Shown: positions 35,448 through 47,189 of the stretch, in pieces
Layout: every line of letters begins with the position of its first letter
How positions within the stretch are numbered: position 1 is the first letter of the stretch
NCBI RefSeq assembly: GCF_016545825.1
Contig: NC_052620.1
Span: forward strand, 42,098,620 to 42,162,619
Source of the DNA: Eucalyptus grandis
Lineage: Eukaryota > Streptophyta > Magnoliopsida > Myrtales > Myrtaceae
Length of the DNA stretch: 64,000 nt
Reading direction: 5' to 3'
Notes under the pieces: generated by a model
What the model was told of the DNA's origin: nothing
Seen by the model: the letters and a program-made list of their open reading frames with translations, nothing else
Database searches by the model: none
Made by a program: the position numbers and the translations under genes

Positions 35448-37179
35448 CTACTATAGATGGCTGAAGGTTTTTGGCCAGTTGGTTGATCAATTAATAAATT
35501 GCTCCTTGGAGAATCTAGGTCAGATTTTGGAGAGGTCTAGGGAGCTTTGGTGTTGTATGCAATGTGTTATTTTCTTGCCCACCGATCAATTTGATTGTTG
35601 AATGCAAGATCCAAGTTAGATGTTGGAGTTCAGACTTGGCCTGTGCACATGCGTGCATGGCTGCGTGCAAATAATTAAGTCTTTGTTATCTTCAATCGCT
35701 CTGGATATAATAGAACTTGTTCAGTTCATCAAGCTTGTGCTCCATATATAGCATTTACCACTATCTTTTTTACTACTTTGGATGAAGAAAAGATATTAAA
35801 GATATAAAATATCAATCGTGCTATTCCTTAAGTGATAATGCGATTTAAGACCTCCATGATAGAAATGGTTTGTACGTTCCAACCAAAAGTAGGGCTGCTC
35901 ATGCAAATTTTAGAACCATACAGAATGTAGATGGATCTCGAGTGTAATATCTTTCACTTCCAATTCTTCCATTTGTCATTGTTTTACCGATTTTTGTGGG
36001 AGAAAGGAAATGGGAGGACATAATTTTACAAACAATCAATTTTCTACGGATTAGAAGGTTTTAAAGCAAACAATTAAACACGTAATAATTTTGAGAAACA
36101 TATACATTGTACCTTAACGAGTGATATACATGAAGTTTATCCATCAGATAACAAATGCGGTGTCTCAAGTACATATACTTGTTCATGCAATCTTTGACTT
36201 TTCTTGTATGTCATGCATCAAGCCATAACATGGCTCGTCAAATTGAGAAAATTTATTAGTTAGACGAATCCATGCCTCTCCATTTGATGATTTAAAAAAA
36301 AAAAATTTAAAAAAATTAATTATCTATACCACTTAGAAAAATAAATAATATATCTGCTTAGACATTAATTACTATTAGTAAAGAAAATATTTTTTATCAA
36401 GTGATACAAATAATCATTTTAAGGAAAATATTCTTCATATAATTTATTTTTGCAGAAATAAATTGAACCCAAGTCGCATAAATCATGTGACCAAAAAAAA
36501 AAAAAAATCACATAAATCACCACATCATTTAGCTTCCGGTATACCCAATAAAATATTCAATGACCAATTAACAATGTGCATGTGTGAAAAATATTTTTAT
36601 GTTATGATCGAACATCGAGAAGAAACTATCCGATGCACTTTTCTCCATAGCTTCATTTGATCATTAATCAATTTGGAAGTCCAATAGATTTGCATAATCC
36701 CTAAAGTTTGATAAGACTCCCAAATTTCATAGTCATTCCCTTTCAAGGTTCCAATAAAATAAGAAATGGATCGATAATCACAAGACTAGTCCAATGGGTT
36801 GAACCAAGCAAAGAGACAAAACTGTATAGACCTGTCTAATTAGCAACGCTTCCACGATACTTGTCTTTTACAAAGACAAAGGAAACAAAACAAGAATCAC
36901 AAAAGGAAAAAAAGACACTATAGCTCAATTCATTCATCTTTAACTATTCTGCCGTCTATTGTTTTCATCTTTAATGCAGCAATCTCAACTAAGGCTTTGA
37001 CTTTGTCACATAGTCGTTACACTCAATCTTTCATTTAGGTATTCGATTAATCTTTAATATGGACCTCGATGATGTGAAATCTTAAATTGTCTTTCTTCTT
37101 TTCCAATCTCTACAAAGACACAGTCTATCTTGTTTACCCTAGCTACCTATATTGCAAGTACCATACTTAATGTACGTAC
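35448..37179 (+). other. 3' flank of UGT copy 4, no gene seen
   Basis: Matches 17894-19583 plus 21036-21140 of unit 1, that is, the flank without the MULE-like element and with one copy of the 395-bp block (about 36722-37080). It serves as the empty-site reference. Confidence 0.65.
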
Positions 37180-38089
37180 TGTTGGAGAAATTTTTCCAGA
37201 ATATTTTGAAGCTGACAAAACGTTTCTATCAGTCTAGTCTGGATAAATACAGACCTTCTATTTAGAGTCTGAAGACTTTCAGATCACCAGACTCAGCACT
37301 CAAGACTCAAGACTCAAGACTCAAGACTCAAGACTATTCTCATTGATAGTTTTTTTTTCTAATCCAATGACGAAGGTAATCCAGAGCCGAAGTATTTGGT
37401 TGAGAATTTAGTCCTATCCTCTGGAGAAGATCTCTTGGCTGGATAAATATAACTGATTCTTTTATTCATAATCAAGATCGTTTGAAGATCTGATGGTCGA
37501 CGAAATATTCTTGGAAGGTTCTATTCTTGGAAACCAAGATCCTGATTGTATGGGCGAATAGGATTGATGGGCTATCGTCGGTTCCTTTAATAGCTCGAAT
37601 GATCTTCTTGATTGATTCCGTCCAACGGGTAGATTGGAGGAATTCCTTTGGTAAGTGCCAACGGGTATGATGGCATAAAGGAGTATAAAAGGAAGACATT
37701 CTAGTTGCTTTAGTGCATGACGATAGAGAAATTCCAGTCTCAAGCACCTTGATTATTAGTCGATACATAGAGAGTGTCTATACTTAGTGATATCTTGAGT
37801 GAGTGTGGTAGATCATCTACACTGAGAAATCAAGAGAGAACATCGCTGTAACATCTCTTTGTTCATAGTGGAATCCAGCCAATAGGCTGTCAGTGTAGAA
37901 GAGTGGACGTAGGCTTGAAATAAGCCGAACTACTATAAACCGCGTGTTCAATTTTCTCTTCCATTCTCTCAGTCTTACTTTGATTATTGTTTGTCTCAAA
38001 TCTATCAACTGTTTGTTATTGTGCAATTATCGAGAAAAATCATTTATATACCTATTCACCCCCTCTAGGTACGTATACTAGCTATATCA
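37180..38089 (+). repeat. 5' LTR of element A (910 bp)
   Basis: Begins TGTTGGAGAAATTTT and ends CTATATCA, two bases before the primer-binding site. It contains a local tandem array of ACTCAAG, about five units, at 37298-37335. Confidence 0.9.
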
Positions 38090-38091
38090 AT

Positions 38092-38102
38092 TGGTATCGA
38101 GC
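38092..38102 (+). promoter_or_regulatory. Primer-binding site, element A
   Basis: TGGTATCGAGC lacks one A compared with TGGTATCAGAGC, the initiator-Met-tRNA complement used by many plant copia elements and seen intact in elements C and D. Confidence 0.8.
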
Positions 38103-38151
38103 CTCGTGTACTCACTTTATTTGAAGTGTTTTACTTCAGAGTAAAAGATCC

Positions 38152-39853
38152 ATGGCTAGTATGCTAGCACCAGGGCTGGTGGAAGGGCAAAGCAATACCA
38201 GACCACCCTACTTTGATGGAAATGATTACAACATCTGGAAGAACAAGATGAAAGCTTTCCTACGATCAAAGGATCCTCTGGAATGGGACGTTGTAGAAAA
38301 AGGAATTACTCCTAAAGCTGCATCAGTCTCTGAAAGAGGGAAAGAAACTGTTGAGACCAGCGGAATGACTCAGCAAGAGATAATCAAGAGACAAGCACTC
38401 GATGCAAAAGCAATTTACTCTTTATATTGTGCTTTGTCACCAACTGAATATAACAGAATATCTTCTTGTGTTACAGCAAAAGAAGTTTGGGACAGATTAC
38501 ATATCACCTATGAAGGAACGGATCGAGTGAAGGAACCCAGAATTAACATTCTCCTCGGTCAATATGAAACCTTCAAAATGAAACCGGGAGAATCTATAAC
38601 TGACATGTTTAGCCGTTTTACAGATATTGTCAATGGTCTTGAGAATCAAGGACAAACAATTTCTGATCCCATGAAGGTAAACAAGCTACTGCGTGGACTC
38701 TCCAAGGATTGGAATCACATAAAGACTTCAATAAGAGAGACGCAAAGAATTATGCCACTATCTCGTCGACGAGCTGATTGGAACTCTTCATCTTATGAAG
38801 TGGAACAAATTAATGAAGATGAAGATCCAAAAGGTAAGAAATCCATTGCATTAAAATCAAATGATGATTCTGATGATACAAATTCTGAAGATGATATGGA
38901 CGATAAGGAGCTTGCTCTCATGATATGAAGATTCAGAAAACTGAATAGTAAAGGAAGAAGGTTCAACTCAAAGAAACAAAGTTTTCAAAGACAGCAGACC
39001 AAGTCTGTTGATGATGAGGAACCAAACAAAGATGTAGTTTGCTTTGAATGTAAGAAAAAGGGACACATCAGACCTAACTGTCCTCTTCTGAAGAAGAAGA
39101 GAGGAAAAGCTGAAAAGTTTCGAAAAGCTCTCAAAGCCGAAACTCCGGTGATACGAGTGTGAAGAAAGTGATAATGAATATGCCAAGCTATGTCTAATGG
39201 CACAATCAGACTCAGACTCAGATTCTGGATCAGACTCAGACAGTGAATTTGAGGCAAGTAATTTTAAAATTCATGTCAAAGTTTCTAAATACATTGATGA
39301 ACTGTGTTTTAGTCTTAAGACTTCTCTCAAAAGAATTTCCGAACTTAAAAAGGAAAACTCAGCTCTAAAACAAAAGGAAAATGTTTTAGAAGAAAGAGTT
39401 AAAAGTTTAGATTTGAATGTTTCCACTCTTAAAGAAAATGAAGATAATCTTTTGAAAGAAAATGCCCTTTTAAAAACTGACTTATCAAATATTTCAAAGA
39501 AATTTTCAATAGGGTCCGAAAAACTTGAAAAAATTCTTTCAACTCAAAGACCTTACTTCAATAAGTCCGGTCTAGGTATGACAGCAGAAAAAATTCCCTT
39601 GATTGATTTTCCTAAAGTAAAAGAAAGAATTAAGAAAAGACCCTCGAGAGAGTCTTACAAAAATCATTTCAAGAAAGTTTTTGTAAAGTCTCGTAGGTCG
39701 AAATGCCCTCGGGTGTTCAAAGTGCGACAAACCGGATCACTTTGAAAAAGAGTGTCCTATGGTTTGGAAACTGTTAAGAAAGTATGGGCTAATATTGCTT
39801 ATCATACTAACACCAAAGGACCCAAGAAAATTTGGGTACCAAAGAAAGCTTGA
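38152..39853 (+). pseudogene. gag of element A, two zinc knuckles, one internal stop
   Basis: Start ATG 38152 (MASMLAPGLVEGQ is conserved in C and D). The first 258 codons hold the copia gag fold (PYFDGNDYNIWK, LDAKAIYSLYCALSP, VWDRLHITYEGTDRVKE). An AGA-to-TGA change at 38926-38928 breaks the frame. The first CCHC knuckle (CX2CX4HX4C) is at 39040-39081. An Asp/Ser-rich stretch and a long coiled-coil-like region (KRISELKKENSALKQ, 39197-39745) follow. A second CX2CX4HX4C knuckle near 39710-39765 is displaced by a frameshift in this copy. Gag ends in IWVPKKA and TGA at 39851-39853. Gag forms the particle that packages element RNA. Confidence 0.8.
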
Positions 39854-40413
39854 GACTCTATTTTAAATGCGGGTCTCCATCAAGAAAAGGTAAAGTGGTA
39901 TCTTGACAATGGATGCTCAAGACACATGACATGAAACTCAAATTGCTTTATAAAGCTTGTTCAAGTAAATGGTGGAAAAGTTTCATTTGGAGGGAACATC
40001 AAAGGAAGTATTGTGGGATTTGGAACTGTGAAAATTGGAAATCTCACAATAAGTAATGTTTCCCTAGTAGAAGGACTCAATTACAATCTTCTCAGCATTA
40101 GCCAATTGTGTGATACTGGTTTTAAGATCTTCTTTCAAGAAGGAACATGTTCCGGAATCAGTAAAGACTCTACTTAGTCTTTCATGGGTCGAAGACATGG
40201 AAATATCTATCTTCTGGATGTGAAACCAAATGAATCACAATGCCTAATCTTAATTCAAGACGAAGCAAGCTTATGGCACAGAAAGCTTAGTCATGTCAAT
40301 ATGAAGCAATTAGCCAAAATCTCATCAAAGCAGCTTGTTCGAGGTCTACCCAAATTACCATACCAAAAGACTGATCCATGCACTCCATGTATTCTGGGAA
40401 AATGGGTAAGAAA
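39854..40413 (+). pseudogene. pol start of element A: protease and integrase N-terminus
   Basis: In the same frame as the gag TGA, the sequence continues to WYLDNGCSRHM (aspartic protease; DNG replaces the usual DSG) and then HMT-TGA, a further stop. The pre-integrase region (LWHRKLSHVNMKQ, CTPCILGK) keeps the H...H...C..C zinc ligands. It ends at the joint with element B. Confidence 0.85.
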
Positions 40414-41326
40414 TGAGATAGCTAGTATAAGCACCTAGAGGGGGGTGAATAGGTGCACAAACAATTTATCGAGATACGGAAGCGATTCTTGGCAAACGAT
40501 AGAAAGAAAATTCTTTCTTGATTAACAAAATGAAATACGATCAAGGTAAAGAGAGTAAGGAAGAGAGAATTGAATACAGAATTTATAGTGGTTCGGCTTA
40601 TTCCAAGCCTACGTCCACTCTTCCGCACTGACAGCCTACCGGCTGGATTTCACTATGATCAAAAGAGAAGTTACAGCACAGCTTTGCCTTGATTTCACAG
40701 TGTAGATGTTCTACCACACCTCCTCAAGGTTTCTCACAAATATAGACTCTCTTTTGTATACAAGTATTCGCTCAAAGTGATTGTCTAAACAAAAAGGAGC
40801 TTCAGACTTTGGAATTCTTCTATCGCGCACCCCTCAAACAACTAAGACTTTCTTCCTTATATACTCCTTTATGCCATCATACCCGTTGGCACTTTCCAAA
40901 TGAATTCCTCCAATCTACCCGTTGGACGGAATCAATTAGGAAGATTGTTCGAGCTATTAAAGGAACGTGTCAATAGCCCATCAATCCTGTTCGCCTATAT
41001 AATCAGGATCTCGGTTTCCATAAGTAAAACCTTCCAAAAATATTTAGGCAATCATCGAATCAATCTCGATCAATCAAAGGATTCCGTTATGTCTTCTCCA
41101 GCCACGAGATCTTCTCTAGTTGATAAGATTAAATCCTTGACGGAACATCCAGTTCTGGATAACCTTTCTTCAACGGATTAGAGACTGTCAATGAGGATAG
41201 ACTTTAAGTCTTGAGTCTGGCTGTCCGGAGGTCTTCAGACTTTAAATGTCAAACTGCAAACCTTCAGACTAGACTGATGGAAACGTTTTGTCAACTTCAA
41301 AATACTTCAAGAAGATTTCTCCAACT
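40414..41326 (-). repeat. 3' LTR of element B (913 bp)
   Basis: Minus-strand LTR whose first base is mutated (AGTTGGAG for TGTTGGAG) at 41326 and whose last bases are CTATCTCA at 40414. Adjacent to the integrase fragment of element A. Confidence 0.9.
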
Positions 41327-41340
41327 CTCCCCCTTTTTGA
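41327..41340 (-). promoter_or_regulatory. Polypurine tract next to the LTR, element B
   Basis: Minus strand reads TCAAAAAGGGGGAG directly before the LTR. A second tract, AAAAAAGGGGAG (minus), lies at 41641-41652, just after the env-like stop. Confidence 0.85.
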
Positions 41341-41640
41341 TGGTGACAAAACTTTCCTGCAGATTTGGATAACTTTGACCTGCAAAACATTTCTCAAACA
41401 CATATGCATATCTTATAGAGATAAATGGCTAAATGAATAACACTAGAATCTGCAACCATAGAAAATAGGTTAGATTAGTATACGATAAAGCCATCCATAA
41501 GATATCAATAGTAGTTAATAAAAGCAGTCAAGTCCAAGTCTAGTTCAGTTCTCATCCAGACACACAGTCAAAGTCAAACAGAGTTCAAACAAACAAACCA
41601 CACGATTAAACAATTAAAAGTTTGAACAAATCTTGCATCT

Positions 41641-41652
41641 CTCCCCTTTTTT
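41641..41652 (-). promoter_or_regulatory. Second polypurine tract, element B
   Basis: AAAAAAGGGGAG on the minus strand, about 28 bp after the env-like stop and 300 bp before the LTR, as in elements I and C. Confidence 0.6.
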
Positions 41653-41679
41653 GTCAGCATTAAAAAGGTTGAGATGAAG

Positions 41680-43753
41680 TCAAGATTGCTTGGGAACACG
41701 GACAAGCTGGAAATCTTCCATAGACTGAATGATGCCTTCCACCCTTTTAAAGTCTTCCTTCGCTTGTGCAATCTCCTCACTCTTGGCATTGGCCTGATTC
41801 TGAACGAGAGGGCTTATATCTTATCATTCAATGAACATGAAGAAACTTGACCTGCATTCTTCAAGCTTTGAACCTCGCATCCCAAGGCATAAATTTGACC
41901 TCGCATCTCCAAGAGAATATCCATGATTCTCGCGAAAATCTGCTGCATTATCTGTCCGAGTACTTGCTTCGGCCCGATCGATGGGGTAAATGCAGATGAT
42001 GGTAGATTAGCATAATCTCGCAGGTTTGGCGATGAAACTTCGTGACCTTCTTCTGGAAATTGAGAGGTATAAACATCCTCTGGGTCAGTAGGTGAGCGAC
42101 TGACTCCTTCACTTGCATCAGGATATGAAGACTTCCCTCCTTTCTCTTGATCTCCCCGTTTTCATGCCTACAGTGGAGAAGAGAATTCCTCAGGTTCTCC
42201 TTCTTCTCTTCTTTCTTCTTCAGGTCTTTCCTCCTCTGCTTCTTTTTCAGCTTCTCTTTCTTCTTCTTCCTTCTCCTCTACATCCTTCTCCTCTGCTTCC
42301 TCTGTCATTTGTTCTGATTCTTTCTGTGAAACAGGACGACGTAAATTCTTTAGAGCCATTGCAGAGATGGTGATGTCTTCCTCATCATCTTCATCCTCAA
42401 CGAGGAGAGCTCTTCTTTTCTTGGATGGAGCAACCATGGGCTCCTTCCCTTTTCTTTTAGCTGCAGAAGAGGTTTGATGAGATTTGGCAGAGTCTTCTCC
42501 TTGAATTTTTCCAACTCCTTTCTCGGTTCCTTCGGATGCATTTTGGTCACCATTTTCAATCCTACCACCATATGATCGCATGGTCGAACACAAAAGATTT
42601 GTGGAGGCTGAATATTAAAATGTCTGAATAACTTCGTAACAAGGCTTGGAGAAGGAAGTTGACCTCTGTCCTTTATCATTGCTCTATACATGTGAAACAT
42701 AACAGTATGAGGGAGAGAAAACTTTTTTCCACAGAGGATGGCATACATCAACTTTGCCTCCGAACTTGAAACATCGCTTTGGAAGTTGATTTTGGTCGGA
42801 GGCAATTAATCACAATCTTGTGAAGCAAGATGTTGAATGCACTCATCCTTAAATAGGTGATCTTCTCATCTGTTCTCCTGTCCTTCACCAGTTCCAATGT
42901 GGCTCGAGCAATGGAAACTTTAATTGGTTGATATCTTCCTCTTTCGACTCCTAACACATCTGCTAGCATATTCATATCCACAACATAATCTTGGTCTTTA
43001 ACGCTGAAAGAGAATCTATTCGCATCCAAAAAGCTAAGATTTGAATAGAAATATGCAGTTAATCCAGCATAGGCCTCTGTATTGTCAGAACAAAACTTTT
43101 CAAGTTGAAGATAATTGAACTTTTCCCTCAAGTTCACATTCACAGCATTCAGAAAATCAAAATCCACACTCCTAGGGTTTATTACCCCACGCTTCAGCAA
43201 TTTCGAGTACAGATCCTTTTGTTCCTTTGATCTGAACAAATCTCCCATTTTTCCTTGAATTTCAGCCGCAATACCCATTTTCGGTTGAAATAGGCTTTAC
43301 AAATTGTCATCATCATTCCCATCTACGGGATTCGGCCCCGATCCACGAGGATCACTTGGGATATTCGCAAGGGTTTCCTCACCACTCCTTTGCGAGCAAT
43401 TCCCAAACTTTCCATTTTTCGCGAAAAGATATATTCGTTCTTATATCCTTTGTCTTTAAGAAAATCGTCAACATAGTTCAAAGGAGTACGAATTCCTTTT
43501 AAGGCACGATATAACTTGTAAATAAAAGTGGGCTTTTGAACTCTTACTGGGTCTGCATCCTCGATGATTTCTTCCTGTTGTTGATGATCAACACCTTGAG
43601 GACTAGATGGTGGAGAATGACGCTGCTAAGAATGTTGTGGGCTCGATTCGTTCGAGATACTTCTTCTTCAGTAAGATCGAAGTGCGTAGGCCCCTCACTC
43701 ATTCGCCGTGGTCCCCTGCTTGCTATTCTCGAAGACTTTCTTGAAGATGACAT
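41680..43753 (-). pseudogene. env-like gene of element B, frameshifted
   Basis: Start ATG at 43753 (MSSSRKSSRIASRG), stop TGA at 41680-41682. Open segments at 42748-43278 (176 residues) and 42350-42805 (151 residues) cover the core: RGVINPRSVDFDFL, LTAYFYSNLSFLDANRFSF, GVERGRYQPIKVS, FSLPHTVMFHMYRA. An overlapping frame holds a Glu-rich tail (about 42170-42330), and a coiled-coil-like end follows. At least three frameshifts break it. No membrane segment is evident. Confidence 0.75.
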
Positions 43754-44181
43754 CTTTCTCAGTTTTTTTGGAAGATTCCTTGCTTGACTTTCCCAGGAAA
43801 GATGACAACTTTTTGAAGATTAAACAAAGAAGACAAATGGGAATGGAGGATCGATGCTTTCTAGGGTTTTTGAGAGTAAAGTGAAGAGCAATCGACAGTG
43901 CACGATTGGTTAAAAAGAGAGATAAACGAACCGTCACAAATGAAATAAAAAAATGCCTTTTCAAAATAACTGTCTTTTTCCGCAAAAATAGCTATTTCAA
44001 AAATACTTTCTTTTTGAAAATGAAATGATGCAATAATTACGTCGATTAAATATAGCAACAATTTAAACACAGTCTGACGGTCGTACCTTTTCAAGATAAG
44101 ATTAGAGAAAGACTTACAGTCTGATGGTCGTACCAAGACTATCTTACAGATAAAGTCTTGTTTGTCTGAGTCTGAAAGTCT
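43754..44181 (-). other. pol-to-env spacer of element B
   Basis: Non-coding spacer equivalent to 1299-1714 in element I. No splice site assigned. Confidence 0.55.
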
Positions 44182-47100
44182 TTAGACTTTGATTTCCTCA
44201 TACCTCAAAATGTTGAGTCTGGAATGGATAGATTCAAATTGATTTTTCTCCAACGGCTTTGTGAATATATCCGCCAGTTGGTTCTTTGAGTCAACAAATT
44301 GAATTGAAACATCTCCATTTTGAACATGGTCTCTAATAAAGTGATGTCGAATCTCTATATGCTTTGCTCTTGAGTGGAGAATTGTATTTTTGGTGAGATT
44401 GATAGCGCTGGTGTTGTCGCAATTAATCTCCGTGCATGAGTCTTCAATTCTAAAGTCTCTTAGCTGTTGTTTTATCCATAGAATTTGCGAACAGCAACTT
44501 CCAAGAGCTACATACTACGCTTCGTTGTTGAAAGAGCCACGGTGCTTTGTTTCCTTGAAAACCAAGACACCTTTGTCCCCGCTTCCAAGCAACCGGCAAG
44601 TTCCCGAAGTGCTTTTTCTATCAACTCTGCAACCGGCCAGATCTGCGTCTGAATATCCCATAAGTTTAAGATCTTCCTTCTTAGGATACCAAAGACCGAT
44701 GCTTGAAGTTGATGAAACATATTTAATAATACGCTTCGCAGCATTCAAATGAGATTCTTTTGGGTCTGATTGAAATCTTTTTCATCTTTGTCTATCTTCA
44801 AGGCACTTGACATTGGTATGTCAGTCTTTTTGCAATTGTCCAAACCGAACTTTTTGACAAGTTCATTTGCATACTTTTATTGATGAATAAAAGTTCCTTC
44901 CTTCAATTGTTTTATTTGAAGTCCAAGAAAGAAGGTTAACTCACCCATCATGCTCATTTCAAATTCATCCTGCATAGTCTTAGAAAATTTCTTGCACAGA
45001 CTTTCATTAGAGGATCCAAAGATAATATCATCGACATATATTTGGACAAGCAGAAAACTTTTGCTTTCTCTTTTAATAAAAAGAGTAGTGTCTACTTTAC
45101 CTTTAACAAATCCATTTTGAATTAAAAACTTACTTAATATGTCGTACCATGCTCGGGGTGCTTGCTTTAAGCCATATAGAGCCTTTTTGAGTCTGAATAC
45201 TGAGTCTGGTTTCCTTGGGTCTTCAAACCCTGGTGGTTGTTCCACATAGACTTCCTCATGGATGAATCCATTTAGGAAAGCACTTTTGACATCCATTTGG
45301 AATAACCTGAAATTTTTATGACAAGCAAATGCAAGTAATAAACGAATTGCTTCTAACCTTACTACCGGTGCATAAGTCTCGTCATAGTTGATCCCTTCTT
45401 CTTGTGTGTATCCCTTGGCCACGAGTCTAGCTTTGTTTCTTACGACTTTACCTTTCTCGTCCATCTTGTTCCTAAAAACCCATTTAGCTCCAACAACTGA
45501 TTTACCTTTCGGTTTTGGAGTTAATTCCCAGACATCATTAATTTTGAATTGTCTGAGTTCTTCTTGCATAGCTTCAATCCAGCTTTCATCGGATAAAGCT
45601 TCTTCTATGCTCTTGGGTTCTATTTCAGAAATAAGAGCCACGGCACTAGACTCTTCTCGCCTTTTGGATCTTGTGCGTATTCCTTCATTGATGTCGCCAA
45701 TAATAAGATCTTTGGGATGACTGGACTTATGTTTCTAGTTGCTGGTTAATTTATCAGATTGATGATCACTTCCTTCACTTGAATCTTCAACAGTCACTTG
45801 TTGCTGATCCTTCAAAGTTTGAACTGCTTCTTGAGATTTAGACTTTGTAGAGTCTGGAGCAGATTCAGTCTCTTCGAGATGAGTCTCGAATGAATTCACT
45901 TTGTGTAGAATCTTGGAATTTGACATTCATTGATTTTCCACAGTTTGAGTCTTCTTGTTGTAGACTCGTACGCTTTGCTTGTGGTTGAATATCCAAGGAA
46001 GATGCCTTCATCGACTTTTCTTCAAACTTACCAACTCGATCATTTGCATTTTTCAATATGAAACATTTGCATCCGAATACATGAAAATACGAAACAATTG
46101 GCTTCTTTTCTTTAAATAGTTCATAAGGGTTTTTTCTAAAATAGGCCTTAGAAAGACTCTATTGATAATATAACATGATGTTGAAACTGCTTCAGCCCAA
46201 AAACGTAAAGAGATATTACTTTCAATTAAAAGAGTTCTAGCCATTTCTTGAAGAGATCTATTCTTTCTTTCCACAACTCCGTTTTGCTCTGGAGTATATG
46301 GAGAGGAGAACAAATGTTGAAAACCAGATTTATCACAAAATTTTGCAAAGTCTTGATTTTCAAATTCACCTCCATGGTCTGTTTTTATACTTGAAATTGC
46401 ATACCCTTTTTCATTTTGAACCTTCTTAGCAAATTTTTCAAAGTAAGAGAAGGTTTCAGACTTACTTGACAAGAAATATACCCAAGTAAATCGTGAGTAG
46501 TCATCCACAATTACTAGACAATATTTCTTACCTCCAATGCTCTGCGTTCTTGTTGGTCCGAAGAGATCCATATGCAAGAGCTGCAGTACACGGTTAGTGG
46601 AGACTTGATTTATTGGTTTAAAGGAATTTCTTACCTGTTTTCCCAATATACATGGTGTACATAGATCGGACTTTTGATATGATAAATTGGGTAGACCACG
46701 AACAAGCTTCTTTGCTTTGAGATCTTGGCTATCTCGCTTCATGTTGATATGCCCAAGCTTTTTGTGCCATAAGTTTGCTTCGTCTTGGATTGAGATTAGA
46801 CATTGCGATTCATCTGGTTTCACGTCCAAGAGGTAGATATTTCCATGTCTTCGACCCATGAATGACTGAGTAGAGTCTTTACTGGTTCCTGAACAAATAC
46901 CCTCTTGAAAGTTGATTCTAAAACCGGCATCACAAAGCTGATCGATGCGAGCAGATTGTAATTGAGCCATTCAACTAAAGAAACATTGCTTATTGTGAGG
47001 TTCCCAATCTTTACAGTTCCAAATCCTACTATTTTTCCTTTGCTGTTTCCTCCCAATGAGACTTTTCCACCATTCATTTGAGCGAGCTTTATGAAGTAAT

Positions 47101-47189
47101 TTGAATCCCCCTGTCATGTGTCTCGAGCATCCACTATCCGAGATACCATTTTACTTTTTTCTTGATAGTGACTGTATTCAAAAAGAAAC
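44182..47189 (-). pseudogene. pol of element B: PR, IN, RT, RNase H
   Basis: Protease CSRHM is near 47110-47125. Integrase is open at 46053-46970 (305 residues): zinc ligands H69, H74, C104, C107 and catalytic D135, D198 and E234 give a complete D-x62-D-x35-E set. Reverse transcriptase is open at 44877-45641 (254 residues), with [24 protein letters not shown] and YVDD at 45027-45038. A GAA-to-TAA change ends that frame at 44877. RNase H (about 44230-44780) has frame breaks near DNAAEY. The stop is TAA at 44182-44184. The protease-integrase joint also contains a 1-bp insertion. The enzymes themselves look recently functional, but the polyprotein is not continuous. Confidence 0.88.

Larger units (their letters stand above)
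29852..37179 (+). repeat. Tandem segmental duplication, unit 2
   Basis: Matches unit 1 from inside the PSPG box of a UGT gene through the spacer, a full UGT locus and its downstream DNA. The right side is cut by copia element A at 37180, where unit 1 continues at GTACGTACC (about 21131). Unit-specific changes are a MULE-like insert at 31103, loss of the UGT promoter near 33513, and absence of the MULE-like insert near 37.08 kb. Confidence 0.88.
37180..40413 (+). mobile_element. Copia element A: 5' LTR, gag, protease, start of integrase
   Basis: The 5' LTR is 37180-38089, the primer-binding site follows, and gag starts at 38152. The protease core (CSRHM) is near 39913, and the integrase zinc-binding region ends at CILGKWVRN. 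Everything after 40413 (integrase core, RT, env-like gene, 3' LTR) is missing. The next base begins the 3' LTR of element B in opposite orientation. Element A is therefore a 3.2-kb 5' fragment. It inserted in the 3' flank of UGT copy 4. Confidence 0.9.
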
